A stretch of DNA of 64,000 nt from Fibrobacter sp. (GTDB lineage Bacteria; Fibrobacterota; Fibrobacteria; Fibrobacterales; Fibrobacteraceae). The position numbers and the translations under genes are program-made. This document shows positions 1 through 8,339 of this stretch, in pieces. The first letter of the stretch is position 1. Each line of letters starts with the position of its first letter. The notes below the pieces were generated by a model that made no database searches, was not told the DNA's origin, and saw nothing but the letters and a program-made list of their open reading frames with translations. Location of the stretch: positions 1 through 64,000 of the forward strand of contig JAFVTX010000057.1 in NCBI GenBank assembly GCA_017503015.1, given 5' to 3'.

Positions 1-2
1 AT

Positions 3-857
3 TCCATCACATTGGCTCAAACTAAAGAAGAAAAAGAAAATTATCAACGAAATGCGGGTTTGATGTTGCATTCTTTGGTTTTTTTTCAAGAAGCGCAGTT
101 AAGTTATGAAGAAAATAATCATAACAAAGAAAGTGAGCAATTGCTAGATATGGCAGTCGATGAGTTGCAGCAATCTGTCACATCTGTTGCTCTTTGTGCA
201 ATAACAGGTGGTATAGGAGGTACTGCTGTCGCTGCAAAAAAAATATCAGCTAAAATCGTAATCGAAAAAGCTTGCCTTGGAATAAAAAATTCTAATTTTA
301 TAAGTCTTTTCTTTAAACATCTGTTTAAAAAGAAACAGTTAGAACAGCAACGAAAAGAATTTTATCATTTTTTAGTTGCTGTTTTTGATAAATTGAATCG
401 TTATCGAAAAAATTTTGGAAATAATCAAATAATCCTTGCAGAAATGATCAACGATTATAGGGAAAAAATTATTGAAGACGCTGGTGATAAAACAGAAGAA
501 CTAAAACGCCTTGCAGAACAAAATGGAGAAATTTTGAATTATATGCCCGTGTTACCTTCAGAGCCCAGTAAGGGTGTGCTTGCGAAAGCCGTTTCAGTTG
601 TTATTCCTTTGGTTGTGATGTTGGGTGTTGATGGATATATGATTCAAAATTATTTTAGTCAGTCGCCAATACTCGTTACGCTGGCGTCAGTAGCTGTTTG
701 TATTGTGATGGCAATTGCACTTATAGTATCTCTATGGACAGTAAATGGAAAAATTAAAAGGCGCCAAACAGATTATCAAAACGAAATTACTAAATATCAT
801 AGAGAGGTTGCAGATTATTATTACAAAACGCTTGCAGATTTTTTCAGTGCTGCTTGA
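3..857 (+). CDS. Membrane protein of unknown function, 5' end outside the window
   Basis: I do not recognise this protein. The frame is open to the left edge, so the 281 residues counted from a TTG at position 12 are probably not the full length. The visible part is Lys/Glu/Asn-rich with helical, coiled-coil-like segments around residues 105-180. Two clear hydrophobic segments follow at about residues 190-212 and 218-243, and the tail is charged, so it is probably an inner-membrane protein with most of its mass in the cytoplasm. The DNA is conspicuously AT-rich compared with dnaB or cysS downstream, as in the gene at 1589, which suggests acquired DNA. It ends just before the next gene, and the three genes up to 2371 run in one direction and may be co-transcribed. 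Confidence 0.6.
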   Translation, partial: SITLAQTKEEKENYQRNAGLMLHSLVFFQEAQLSYEENNHNKESEQLLDMAVDELQQSVTSVALCAITGGIGGTAVAAKKISAKIVIEKACLGIKNSNFISLFFKHLFKKKQLEQQRKEFYHFLVAVFDKLNRYRKNFGNNQIILAEMINDYREKIIEDAGDKTEELKRLAEQNGEILNYMPVLPSEPSKGVLAKAVSVVIPLVVMLGVDGYMIQNYFSQSPILVTLASVAVCIVMAIALIVSLWTVNGKIKRRQTDYQNEITKYHREVADYYYKTLADFFSAA

Positions 858-877
858 TTTTTTTTGATGTGATTTTT

Positions 878-1531
878 ATGTCTATTATTGTATATGATAA
901 TCGATTTGCTTCCTCGCAATACATCAACTTTTACCCATACGTGGGTAAGGATTATGCGAGCGCACGGCACAAGATTCTTGTGCTGGGAGAATCGCATTAT
1001 GGCCCGCAATCTAGCAACGGCTATCATGAGTGGACTCGGGAAGTTGTCGAGAATGATTTCCTGGAAAACTACGATAAGGGTGAGGCACTCCCCAAATGGG
1101 CGCAGTGCCACCGCAATACGGCAAATGTTCTTGCCTCTGTCCGTGATGTCAATCCACATGAGGTTTATGACAAGATTGCCTTCTATAATTTCTTCCAAAA
1201 AAGCATTGGCGAAGGCGACCATGCGGATAAGCGCTATTTAACAGTTGAGTTAAAGGCTTTGTCTGCAAAGGCCCTTGCCGAGGTTATGGAAATTCTGCGT
1301 CCTGATTTGATTGTCGGTTGGGGGTGGGATAATCTAGAATGGAAATATCTCCCGCAGGCTCGTGATCAAGTTGAGATTAGCAAGAATTGTGCTGGAATAA
1401 ACCTACATTTGTTCACATTAAATGGCTTCCTGCCCGTCCCCATTTGGTGTATGCACCATCCGTCTATGGGTATAAACATTGACGCCCATCGAGAATGCTT
1501 TGCGGAGTTGAAGAAGTATTTGGGATGGTGA
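878..1531 (+). CDS. Uracil-DNA-glycosylase-fold family protein (divergent)
   Basis: 217-residue protein. I chose the ATG at 878 over an upstream TTG at 854 because that TTG overlaps the end of the preceding gene. The order of motifs resembles the family 4/5-like UDG superfamily: a strand ending in LGESHYGP near the N-terminus (position of the GExPG loop), AFYNFFQ (position of the 'TNVVK' segment), LIVGWGWDN (position of the 'ALG' segment) and a C-terminal WCMHHPSMG (position of the HPS motif). The catalytic loops are not canonical, so uracil excision should not be assumed. The fold is my inference from motif order. The neighbour at 1589 has the same motif order, making a pair of divergent paralogs. 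Confidence 0.65.
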   Translation: MSIIVYDNRFASSQYINFYPYVGKDYASARHKILVLGESHYGPQSSNGYHEWTREVVENDFLENYDKGEALPKWAQCHRNTANVLASVRDVNPHEVYDKIAFYNFFQKSIGEGDHADKRYLTVELKALSAKALAEVMEILRPDLIVGWGWDNLEWKYLPQARDQVEISKNCAGINLHLFTLNGFLPVPIWCMHHPSMGINIDAHRECFAELKKYLGW

Positions 1532-1588
1532 TATTGCTAAAACGTCTATTCTTTTGGGTAATGCTCGCTTAATCAAAAGAGTGCTTGT

Positions 1589-2371
1589 ATGGATGATTTG
1601 GAAAAAATTCAAAATGAAATACAGAAACTAGCTTATGAGTGCTTTCGAAATGTGGATTGTTCGGAGGGCTTTACCTATCCGCTAATACCTCGGATATCGG
1701 AGATGTATTTGAAAAATAGAGTTGTTGTTATGGCTCAGGAAACAAATACTTGGGTGGGCCATATTGATTGTCCTGAAAAACAGGAGAAATTTTTAGGGGG
1801 ATGTTTAGCGGAGTATGATAGATTTGTTAGAGATGATGTGGCTCGACATCGCGGTAAACTATGGCAATTTTCGAGAAGCCTTTATAAAAGAGGGCTTCTT
1901 GACGGATGCATTCAAAATGGAAGCATGTTGTCTCATTGCTGGATGAATCTTTTTTGTATAGAAAAAAGTGTTTACAGAAATGATAAAAATAAGGGACACC
2001 TTCCATCGCAAAATAGGGAACTTGCAAATCGCGTGCTAGAAATACAACAAGATTTTATTTTTCAAGTTCTGCGTTTGATCCAACCTAAGGTTATTCTCGC
2101 TTTGATTGGAAATAAAAATGATGATTTGCTAAAAAAGTATGCTTTGGGAACGACAAATGTTAAATCAATTTCAATTGATTCGAGTAACGCGTTTGGCGAA
2201 CATGAATTGGCTGAACTTAAAGTCTGCGAAAATACAAATCCATTACATGAGACGCTGATTCTCAGGACGTATCATCCAACTTATTTTATGGGGCGAATGA
2301 AAGGTCGAGAAAGAAGGGCTTTGTATAGAGATTTAATATATGACAGAATACAGTCATTCTTGGGAAAATAA
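1589..2371 (+). CDS. Second UDG-fold family protein (divergent)
   Basis: 260 residues in AT-rich DNA. Motifs in order: VVVMAQETNTW (residues about 45-56, position of the GEAPG loop), CWMNLFCIEKS (position of the 'TNVVKCRP' segment), VILALIGNK (position of the 'ALG' segment) and LRTYHPTYF near the C-terminus, very like the TYHPAA/S motif of family 4 uracil-DNA glycosylases. Unlike thermophilic family 4 enzymes I see no clear four-cysteine Fe-S set. Together with the gene at 878 it forms a tandem pair of UDG-fold proteins. Its role is unknown; DNA or nucleotide recognition is an inference from the fold. No strong Shine-Dalgarno sequence precedes the ATG. Confidence 0.65.
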   Translation: MDDLEKIQNEIQKLAYECFRNVDCSEGFTYPLIPRISEMYLKNRVVVMAQETNTWVGHIDCPEKQEKFLGGCLAEYDRFVRDDVARHRGKLWQFSRSLYKRGLLDGCIQNGSMLSHCWMNLFCIEKSVYRNDKNKGHLPSQNRELANRVLEIQQDFIFQVLRLIQPKVILALIGNKNDDLLKKYALGTTNVKSISIDSSNAFGEHELAELKVCENTNPLHETLILRTYHPTYFMGRMKGRERRALYRDLIYDRIQSFLGK

Positions 2372-2388
2372 AGAATATTTATACGGCG

Positions 2389-3414
2389 CTAATTGCCTTT
2401 CCCCTCGTACATCCCTACCAGTTCCTTCGCGCTGTCCAGGACCATCTGGCGGAGCTTAGCGGGCTTTAGCACCTCGGCAATCGGGCCGAAGTACATGACC
2501 CATTGCTTGAGCAGTCCGTTGACCGCGACATTCATTGTCACGTGCAAATCGCCGCATGGTAGTTCCTTGATTTTCATGCTGGGGTGGTAGGGCCGCTCTT
2601 GCAGGAAGTTCTTGGCGTAGCCGGGGAAGTAGATGACAACCTTTTCGCAAGGCTGGTCCTGGTCGCCGGAAAGCAGCGTGCCCGAGCGGATGCGCCTGCG
2701 GAGGATTTCGACTACCTTCGGGTCTTCGACGAACTGTTCGCGCAGGGGCTTTACGGACTTAATGCGCCGGAGCTTGAGGGCGTATGTCTTGCCGGGGAAT
2801 CTTTGTGAGACGCAGCCTACATAAATTTCTCCCTGGTGGATGGCGACCATCAACGGTACGCGGGGCTTGTCGGAAAAGTTCCCCCAGTTGTCGGTGTAGG
2901 CGATTTGGACTTTCTGTTTTTTGCGGATGGCGTCAAGGATTATGGGCAGGTTCTTGCCTACATTCTCGTCAACGTCGGGCGGTGTGCCTGTAAAGAGAAT
3001 CCGCCCGTTCAGTTCCTTTGCGTAACTTGCTAGGGTGGCCTGTTCTCGTGCGGGCAGGTCTTGCATAATCCTTCCGGTAAGGTCTTCGATGAGGCTTGCG
3101 GTGGCGGGGTAGATGTTGGCGATGCGTTGCAGGAACATGAAGTGCAAAAGGGTATCGCCGAATTCCGGGAACACGAGTTTTTCCGCCCGTTCGAGAGCCA
3201 CCTGGTACTCGGTCTTGCCGCTATCGACGATGCGCCGGATGTAGCCTCCGTCAATGTCCGCCAACGCCTGCATGTCGCGCTGGACGCTCCTCAGGTCGCC
3301 TTCGGGTATTTCCAGGCGGTTCATGATGTCGGCTACGCTGTAGTGGTTGTTGTAGTGCGCCATCAGGTAAGCGAAGATGCGTATCATGCGTTCGCCGCGG
3401 GTCTGTTCTGCCAT
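2389..3414 (-). CDS. WYL-domain transcriptional regulator
   Basis: 341 residues from the chosen start. A helix-turn-helix occupies residues about 5-65 (SVADIMNRLEIPEGDLRSVQ region). A WYL-type sensor domain follows at about 165-260 (KKQKVQIAYTDNW, then YALKLRRIKSVK), then a C-terminal WCX-like extension. The frame is open further upstream, but that part translates an intergenic palindromic repeat (CCPPAFAGMT). The ATG at 3414 has a good GGAGG six nucleotides before it, so I reject the longer start. WYL proteins are ligand-sensing regulators, some of which control defence or DNA-damage genes. It converges on the UDG-fold pair with a 17-nt gap. Its target is unknown. A second WYL regulator lies at 37533. 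Confidence 0.8.
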   Translation of the reverse strand: MAEQTRGERMIRIFAYLMAHYNNHYSVADIMNRLEIPEGDLRSVQRDMQALADIDGGYIRRIVDSGKTEYQVALERAEKLVFPEFGDTLLHFMFLQRIANIYPATASLIEDLTGRIMQDLPAREQATLASYAKELNGRILFTGTPPDVDENVGKNLPIILDAIRKKQKVQIAYTDNWGNFSDKPRVPLMVAIHQGEIYVGCVSQRFPGKTYALKLRRIKSVKPLREQFVEDPKVVEILRRRIRSGTLLSGDQDQPCEKVVIYFPGYAKNFLQERPYHPSMKIKELPCGDLHVTMNVAVNGLLKQWVMYFGPIAEVLKPAKLRQMVLDSAKELVGMYEGKGN

Positions 3415-3430
3415 AGGGCCTCCTGCAAAT

Positions 3431-3451
3431 GTCATCCCCGCGAAGGCGGGC
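3431..3451. repeat. REP-type palindrome, GTCATCCCCGCG family
   Basis: GTCATCCCCGCGAAGGCGGG copy in the 5' region of the WYL gene. Further members lie at 21200, 21269, 28250, 43158, 50543, 50671, 52682, 52723, 52889 and, inside a gene, 53370. Confidence 0.75.
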
Positions 3452-3739
3452 GGACAGCACTTAACAACTTGTTGTTTAGTGCGCATGGCCACCAAGGCGG
3501 GGATCTTTCTCAATATACAAAAAGCAGACGACAATAATTGTCGCGGGCATCTTTTCCCGTAATTGCGTTAGGGATCGTCGCGCCGTGCGGCGAGACGCGT
3601 AGCGGCTCGATGAGCCACCGAGGTGACGAGGGGGCGAGCAGAGCCCGACCTGGCCCCGTTTTTTGCGGACCTTTCGGGAACTGGGGCTAGGGAACGCCCG
3701 ATTAAAAAACTTGCGAGGCAATTTTTCAGGCAAAAATTT
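3452..3739. other. Divergent intergenic region between the WYL gene and dnaB
   Basis: No gene is visible. The stretch from about 3570 to 3660 is GC-rich with short hairpins, for example GGCTC-GAT-GAGCC. The AT-rich last 40 bases lead into the dnaB promoter. No tRNA cloverleaf can be formed here. Confidence 0.5.
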
Positions 3740-3747
3740 TATCTTTA
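3740..3747 (+). promoter_or_regulatory. TAnnTTTR promoter box before dnaB
   Basis: TATCTTTA ends 12 nt before the dnaB ATG and resembles the Bacteroidota -7 element TAnnTTTG. The short distance leaves almost no room for a ribosome binding site. Confidence 0.45.
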
Positions 3748-3759
3748 TCGTGAATATTT

Positions 3760-5187
3760 ATGTCTGAAAATGTAAGTGACAACAGGAATTTTGAGAGCCG
3801 CCAGGTGCCAAACGACCTGGAGGCGGAGCGCTTTTTGCTGGGCGGTATCCTCCGTGACCCGGAAGTCATGGGGACCGTCATCATGGTGGTTACCGAAGAG
3901 GACTTTTTCTACTACGAACGGCACAAGCTCATTTGGCGCGGCCTGAGCGGGCTGTACCGCAAGGGCACTCCCATTGACCTTCTGACCCTTTCGACGGAGC
4001 TGGAAAGCTACGGCAAGCTGGCCGAGGCAGGCGGCCGGGAATACCTTTTCGACCTGATGGAGTCGGTGGCCTCTTCGGCCAACGTGGAATGGAACTTGGA
4101 ACACCTGAAAAACAAGTCCACCCTGAGGAAGATGATCAAGTCGGCCTCGGAGACCATCAAGAAGGCCATGGACCCCTCCTTCAACCCCGACGACGTGATC
4201 CAGGATGCGGAACGGGATATCTTTGCCATTGCCGACAAGCAGGTGAAGGGGGCAGTCAAGCCCATCGAGAATTTTGTTTCCCCCTTGCTGGAGCGGCTCA
4301 ACAACCGCAAGGACGGCATTACGGGAATCCCCACCGGTATCAAGGAGCTGGACGACCTGACCAACGGCCTCCAGAATTCGGACCTGATCATCCTTGCCGC
4401 TCGCCCGGGTGTTGGAAAGACCTCTTTTGCCCTGACCATCGCGGCCAACGCCGCCATCGACTACAACAAGCACGTGGCCTTCTTTAGCCTGGAAATGGAC
4501 GGCATGCAGCTGGCACAGCGTCTGCTTTGTTCCAGGGCCGAGGTGGACCAGTCCAAGCTCCGCAACGGCAAGCTGAACCGTGACGAGATGAACAAGATTA
4601 TCGCGAAGGTGGCTCCCATCAACCAGTCCCCGCTGTATGTCGATGACAACGCCGACCTGGGCATCATGGAGCTCATGAGCAAGGCCCGCCAGCTCAAGCA
4701 CAGGGGCCAGCTGGACCTGCTGGTGGTGGACTACCTGCAGCTGATGAAGACCGGCAACGAAGAGAACCGCGCGGTGGCTATCGGCAATATTTCCCGCGGG
4801 CTCAAGATTCTGGCCAAGGAGCTGCACATCCCGGTGATTGCCCTCGCCCAGCTGAGCCGAAAGGTAGAAGAGAAGGGCCGTGACCGGCCTCAGCTCAGTG
4901 ACCTTCGTGAATCGGGCTCTATCGAACAGGATGCCGATATGGTCTGGTTCGTGGAACGTGCTTTTGTGCGGACCCACAAGGAAGAGGACAAGTTCAGTGC
5001 GGAACTGATTGTGGCCAAGCACCGTAACGGTTCGGTGAAGGACATCCCCATGACCTTTATACCGGAATACACCACCTTCTACAATGCTTCACCGGACGGT
5101 GGCGACGAGGGCGGCGACCAGCCGTACTCTTGCGACGATTACGGTGGCGGCTCTGAACCTGTTGGCTTTGGAGATTTCGGCCCATGA
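3760..5187 (+). CDS. dnaB: Replicative DNA helicase DnaB
   Basis: 475-residue hexameric 5'-3' helicase of the replication fork. The N-terminal primase-interacting domain covers residues about 15-120 (VPNDLEAERFLLGGIL is the usual start). A linker and a RecA-like ATPase domain follow: Walker A ARPGVGKTS near residue 215, FFSLEM, Walker B LLVVDYLQLM near 320, then LAQLSR and the DLRESGSIEQDAD arginine-finger region. The C-terminus has a Gly/Asp-rich tail of about 35 residues (GGDEGGDQPYSCDDYGGGS) that is not part of the core fold. No intein is present. The stop overlaps the ATG of mlaE (ATGA), so dnaB, mlaE and mlaF probably form one operon. Confidence 0.97.
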   Translation: MSENVSDNRNFESRQVPNDLEAERFLLGGILRDPEVMGTVIMVVTEEDFFYYERHKLIWRGLSGLYRKGTPIDLLTLSTELESYGKLAEAGGREYLFDLMESVASSANVEWNLEHLKNKSTLRKMIKSASETIKKAMDPSFNPDDVIQDAERDIFAIADKQVKGAVKPIENFVSPLLERLNNRKDGITGIPTGIKELDDLTNGLQNSDLIILAARPGVGKTSFALTIAANAAIDYNKHVAFFSLEMDGMQLAQRLLCSRAEVDQSKLRNGKLNRDEMNKIIAKVAPINQSPLYVDDNADLGIMELMSKARQLKHRGQLDLLVVDYLQLMKTGNEENRAVAIGNISRGLKILAKELHIPVIALAQLSRKVEEKGRDRPQLSDLRESGSIEQDADMVWFVERAFVRTHKEEDKFSAELIVAKHRNGSVKDIPMTFIPEYTTFYNASPDGGDEGGDQPYSCDDYGGGSEPVGFGDFGP

Positions 5188-5963
5188 TCCTGCTCAGCCC
5201 TATCATTTGGATCGGTAAGGTCATTGTCCAGGGTATCGCCAGCGTCGGCGAGATCGTGTGCCTGCTGCTTTCGACCCTGAAGCAGCTGCCCCACGTGTAC
5301 AAGAATCCGGACCTGATCGTGAAGCAGATGATTTCCATCGGCGTGTCGTCTTTGCCCCTGCTCTTTGTGACGTCAATCTTTACGGGCATGGTGGCTACCA
5401 TCATGGCGGAGTTCGAGTTCCACAATCTGGTGTCGGACAAGTTCGTGGGGACTGCCGCCTGCAAGATGGTGCTGATTGAGCTTGGACCCCTGCTGACCGC
5501 TATCGTGTTGGCGGGCCGTGTAGGGAGCGCCGTGGCCGCAGAACTTGGCTCCATGAAGGAGAAAGAGGAACTGATGGCCTACACGGTGCTTGGGCTTGAG
5601 CCGTACCGCTATTTGGCCTTGCCCCGGTTTGTGGCCTTCATTACCATGATCCCTTGCCTTACCGCCATCTCCAACGCTCTCGCTTTGATTGGTGGCTGGA
5701 TTGTGTGCGTGCTCGCCCTGGATATTACCACCTACACCTACTATACGGGTATGCAGTACCTGTTCGACTCCATGGATTTGTGGGCGGGTATTATCAAGTC
5801 CTTCGTGTTTGGAACCCTGATTTTTGCGCTGGCTTACTACAACGGAGTGAATGCGAAGCCTGGCGCCCGCGGCGTGGGCCTTGCTACCATGAACGTGGTG
5901 GTGTCCAGTTGCCTCATGATTTTGATTGCGGACTTTGCCCTGGATGCGGTGATGTTCTTCTAG
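5184..5963 (+). CDS. mlaE: MlaE-family lipid ABC transporter permease
   Basis: 259 residues with five to six hydrophobic segments and the MlaE/YrbE hallmarks ELGPLLTAIVLAGRVGSAVAAELG and KEKEELMAYTVLGL. Permease of the Mla/Tgt type system that moves phospholipids between outer and inner membrane. It overlaps dnaB by 4 nt and is followed 15 nt later by its ATPase. The usual MCE-domain substrate-binding partner (MlaD) is not next to them, since cysS follows, and must be encoded elsewhere. Confidence 0.92.
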   Translation: MILLSPIIWIGKVIVQGIASVGEIVCLLLSTLKQLPHVYKNPDLIVKQMISIGVSSLPLLFVTSIFTGMVATIMAEFEFHNLVSDKFVGTAACKMVLIELGPLLTAIVLAGRVGSAVAAELGSMKEKEELMAYTVLGLEPYRYLALPRFVAFITMIPCLTAISNALALIGGWIVCVLALDITTYTYYTGMQYLFDSMDLWAGIIKSFVFGTLIFALAYYNGVNAKPGARGVGLATMNVVVSSCLMILIADFALDAVMFF

Positions 5964-5978
5964 GATATAGGTAACGTT

Positions 5979-6773
5979 ATGCCCAATGTAAAGATTGACC
6001 CGAACGATATTGCCATTCGCCTGAAGGGGCTTCGGAAGTCCTTTGGCGCTCAGACCGTCTTGGAAGACGTGAACTTGGATATTCGCCGTGGGGAGACCAT
6101 GGTGATTATCGGTAAGTCCGGCGGTGGAAAGTCCGTGATCCTGAAGCACATGATTGGGCTTCTGCAGCCCGACGGTGGCGAGGTGTCGGTAGATGGCGTG
6201 ACCATCAGTACGCCCAAGTTCTTTGACACCCATACCATCCGCCGCAAGATGGGCATGCTTTTCCAGATGGGAGCGCTGTTCGACTCCATGACCACCGGCG
6301 AGAACATCGCCTTTGCCCTGCGGGAACACCATCCGGAACTTTCCGAGAGGCAAATCCAGAACGTGGTTACCGAAAAGCTCAAGATGATCAACCTGGTGCC
6401 GGAATTTCGCACCAAGATGCCCTCGGAACTTTCGGGCGGTATGAAAAAGCGTGTGGCCCTTGCCCGTGCCATCGCCCTGAACCCTGAAATCCTTCTGTAC
6501 GACGAACCCACCACCGGTCTGGACCCCATTACCAGCGACGTGATCAACGACCTGATTCTGGACATGCAGAGCAAGCTGGGCGTGACCTCTGTGGTGGTGA
6601 CCCACGACATGGTGAGCGCCTTCAAGGTGGCGGACCGCATTGCCATGCTTTACAACGGTCGCATTATCGAGGTGGGGACGGTAGATGAAATCAAGAATAC
6701 CGCGAACCCCTACGTGCACCAGTTCATTACGGGCCAGCGGAAAATGTCTGTGGAAGGGGAGCCGCAGGAATAG
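5979..6773 (+). CDS. mlaF: MlaF-type ABC transporter ATP-binding protein
   Basis: 264 residues. Walker A GKSGGGKS near residue 45, Q-loop LFQMGALFDSMT (the MGALFDSMT stretch is typical of MlaF), signature LSGGMKKRVALARA, Walker B LLYDEPTTGLDP and switch His in VVTHDM. Energises MlaE in lipid transport across the periplasm. Last gene of the dnaB-mlaE-mlaF unit; a terminator begins 4 nt after its stop. Confidence 0.93.
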   Translation: MPNVKIDPNDIAIRLKGLRKSFGAQTVLEDVNLDIRRGETMVIIGKSGGGKSVILKHMIGLLQPDGGEVSVDGVTISTPKFFDTHTIRRKMGMLFQMGALFDSMTTGENIAFALREHHPELSERQIQNVVTEKLKMINLVPEFRTKMPSELSGGMKKRVALARAIALNPEILLYDEPTTGLDPITSDVINDLILDMQSKLGVTSVVVTHDMVSAFKVADRIAMLYNGRIIEVGTVDEIKNTANPYVHQFITGQRKMSVEGEPQE

Positions 6774-6777
6774 TTTT

Positions 6778-6800
6778 GGCGGCTTAGGAGCGCCTTTTTT
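6778..6800 (+). terminator. Rho-independent terminator after mlaF
   Basis: GGCG and CGCC arms with an inner CT/AG pair, followed directly by six T. Confidence 0.8.
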
Positions 6801-6801
6801 C

Positions 6802-6809
6802 TATATTTG
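6802..6809 (+). promoter_or_regulatory. TATATTTG promoter box for cysS
   Basis: Exact TAnnTTTG match. A TTTG lies 23 bp upstream (6775-6778), fitting the Bacteroidota -33/-7 pair. The mapped start would give a leader of about 40 nt containing GGAGG. Confidence 0.55.
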
Positions 6810-6854
6810 CCCCCGCTTGGCGCAGGTTGCGCCGCATTTAACCGGAGGCTTAAA

Positions 6855-8309
6855 ATGGCACTTCAATTCTACAACACTGCATCGCGCAAGAAAGAAGTAT
6901 TCACTCTCCCGGAAGGCGTTCCCGCCGTGCGCATGTACTGTTGTGGCCCGACGGTGTACCACTTCGCCCACATCGGTAACCTCCGCACCTACATTTTCGA
7001 AGACTTTCTAGTCCGTACGCTCAAGTACTACGGCTACAAGGTGAATCACATCGTGAACATCACCGACGTGGGCCATTTGACCAGCGACGCGGACTCTGGC
7101 GACGACAAGATGGAAAAGGGCGCCGCCCGCGAAGGCAAGTCCGTCTGGGACATCGCGAAGTTCTACACCGACGCGTTTATGGCCGACTGGCACCGTTTAA
7201 ACATCCAGGAACCGACCCGCTGGACGCCTGCCACGCAGCACATCCAGGAACAGATTGAACTGGTGAAGACCCTGGAAGAAAAGGGCTACACCTACCGCAC
7301 CAGCGACGGCATCTACTTCGACAGCCTCAAGTTCCCGCGCTACGCGGACTTCGCTCACCTCGACGTGGAAAACCTCCGCAAGGGTAGCCGCATCGACATG
7401 GGCGAAAAGCACAACGCCACCGACTTCGCGCTGTGGAAGTTCAGTCCGAAGGACAAGAAGCGCGCCATGGAATGGGACAGCCCGTGGGGTGTCGGATTCC
7501 CCGGCTGGCACATCGAATGCTCCGCCATGGCCATGAAGTATAACGGCCCGACGCTTGACATTCACTGCGGCGGTACGGACCACATCCGCGTGCACCACAC
7601 GAACGAAATCGCCCAGAGCGAATGCGCCAACGGCGTGCAGTTCGCCCGCTTCTGGATGCACGGTGAGTTCCTGCGCACCGCTAGCGAAGAAAAGCTGGAA
7701 GACGGCACCACCGAGACTAAGTTCGGCAAGATGAGCAAGTCCAGCGGCGAATTCCTGACAGTTTCGTTGTTGATGGACCGCGGCTTCAACCCGCTGGACT
7801 ACCGTTTCTTCGCGATTGGCAGCCACTACCGCAACTACCTGAACTTCACGTGGGAAGCTTTGGAAGGCGCTAAGGAAGGCCTCAAGAGCTTGCACAAGAA
7901 GACGGATCCGCTGATCGGCAAGGCTACCGCGATTACGAGCGATGCCGCCAAGGCTTTCCAGCAGGAATTCAAGGACGCCATCGGCGACGACCTGAACATG
8001 CCGCGTGCGCTCGGTATCATGAACACGATGCTCAAGAGCGAAATCGACGACGGCGAAAAGGCCGCCCTCGTGGCCGACTTCGACCAGATTTTCGGCTTGA
8101 AACTCGACCAGCCTCGTGAAGAATACGCTAAGAAGGGCGCAAACGACGGCGTGGATGTCACGAAGATCGAAGCGCTGATTGCCGCCCGCAAGGAAGCCCG
8201 TGCCGCCAAGAATTGGGCCGAAAGTGACCGCATCCGCGACGAGCTCGCCGCCATGAACGTGGTCATCAAGGACAGTAAGGAAGGCACGACCTGGGAGATT
8301 AGGGGCTAG
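6855..8309 (+). CDS. cysS: Cysteinyl-tRNA synthetase
   Basis: 484 residues, class I synthetase charging tRNA-Cys. Start set at 6855 (MALQFYNT) because GGAGG precedes it; an upstream ATG in frame reads into non-coding sequence. HIGH signature as HFAHIGNLR near residue 37, the zinc-site region YCCGPTVY, and KMSKSSGE near residue 292. The C-terminal anticodon-binding helices end in KDSKEGTTWEI, as is usual for the family. Monocistronic between a terminator and the CTAG-rich repeat. Confidence 0.97.
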   Translation: MALQFYNTASRKKEVFTLPEGVPAVRMYCCGPTVYHFAHIGNLRTYIFEDFLVRTLKYYGYKVNHIVNITDVGHLTSDADSGDDKMEKGAAREGKSVWDIAKFYTDAFMADWHRLNIQEPTRWTPATQHIQEQIELVKTLEEKGYTYRTSDGIYFDSLKFPRYADFAHLDVENLRKGSRIDMGEKHNATDFALWKFSPKDKKRAMEWDSPWGVGFPGWHIECSAMAMKYNGPTLDIHCGGTDHIRVHHTNEIAQSECANGVQFARFWMHGEFLRTASEEKLEDGTTETKFGKMSKSSGEFLTVSLLMDRGFNPLDYRFFAIGSHYRNYLNFTWEALEGAKEGLKSLHKKTDPLIGKATAITSDAAKAFQQEFKDAIGDDLNMPRALGIMNTMLKSEIDDGEKAALVADFDQIFGLKLDQPREEYAKKGANDGVDVTKIEALIAARKEARAAKNWAESDRIRDELAAMNVVIKDSKEGTTWEIRG

Positions 8310-8339
8310 GATCTAGGGATTGGGATCTAGGGGCTAGCG
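8302..8339. repeat. CTAG-rich intergenic repeat, copy 1
   Basis: GGGGCTAGGATCTAGGGAT-type sequence with three CTAG tetramers, between the 3' ends of cysS and the convergent secreted-protein gene. It provides the stop codon of the latter. Relatives lie at 18212, 36185, 47055 and 60705. Confidence 0.7.

Noticed and set aside
878-2371. Active uracil-DNA glycosylases
   Set aside because: The fold-level motifs are visible, but the catalytic loops differ from all UDG families I know, and no Fe-S cysteines are evident, so only a fold-level call is made.
3415-3534. N-terminal extension of the WYL regulator
   Set aside because: The extension is the translation of a GTCATCCCCGCG palindrome, and a strong ribosome site precedes the internal ATG at 3414.
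3061-3537. Plus-strand frames within the WYL gene, and similar long antisense frames in dnaB, cysS, metH, malQ, the GH57 gene and secDF
   Set aside because: They mirror the codon bias of the GC-rich genes on the other strand, with Val/His/Gly-rich products and no family features.
3570-3660. tRNA-like GC-rich segment before dnaB
   Set aside because: No acceptor stem, T-loop or anticodon arm can be formed; only short isolated hairpins.
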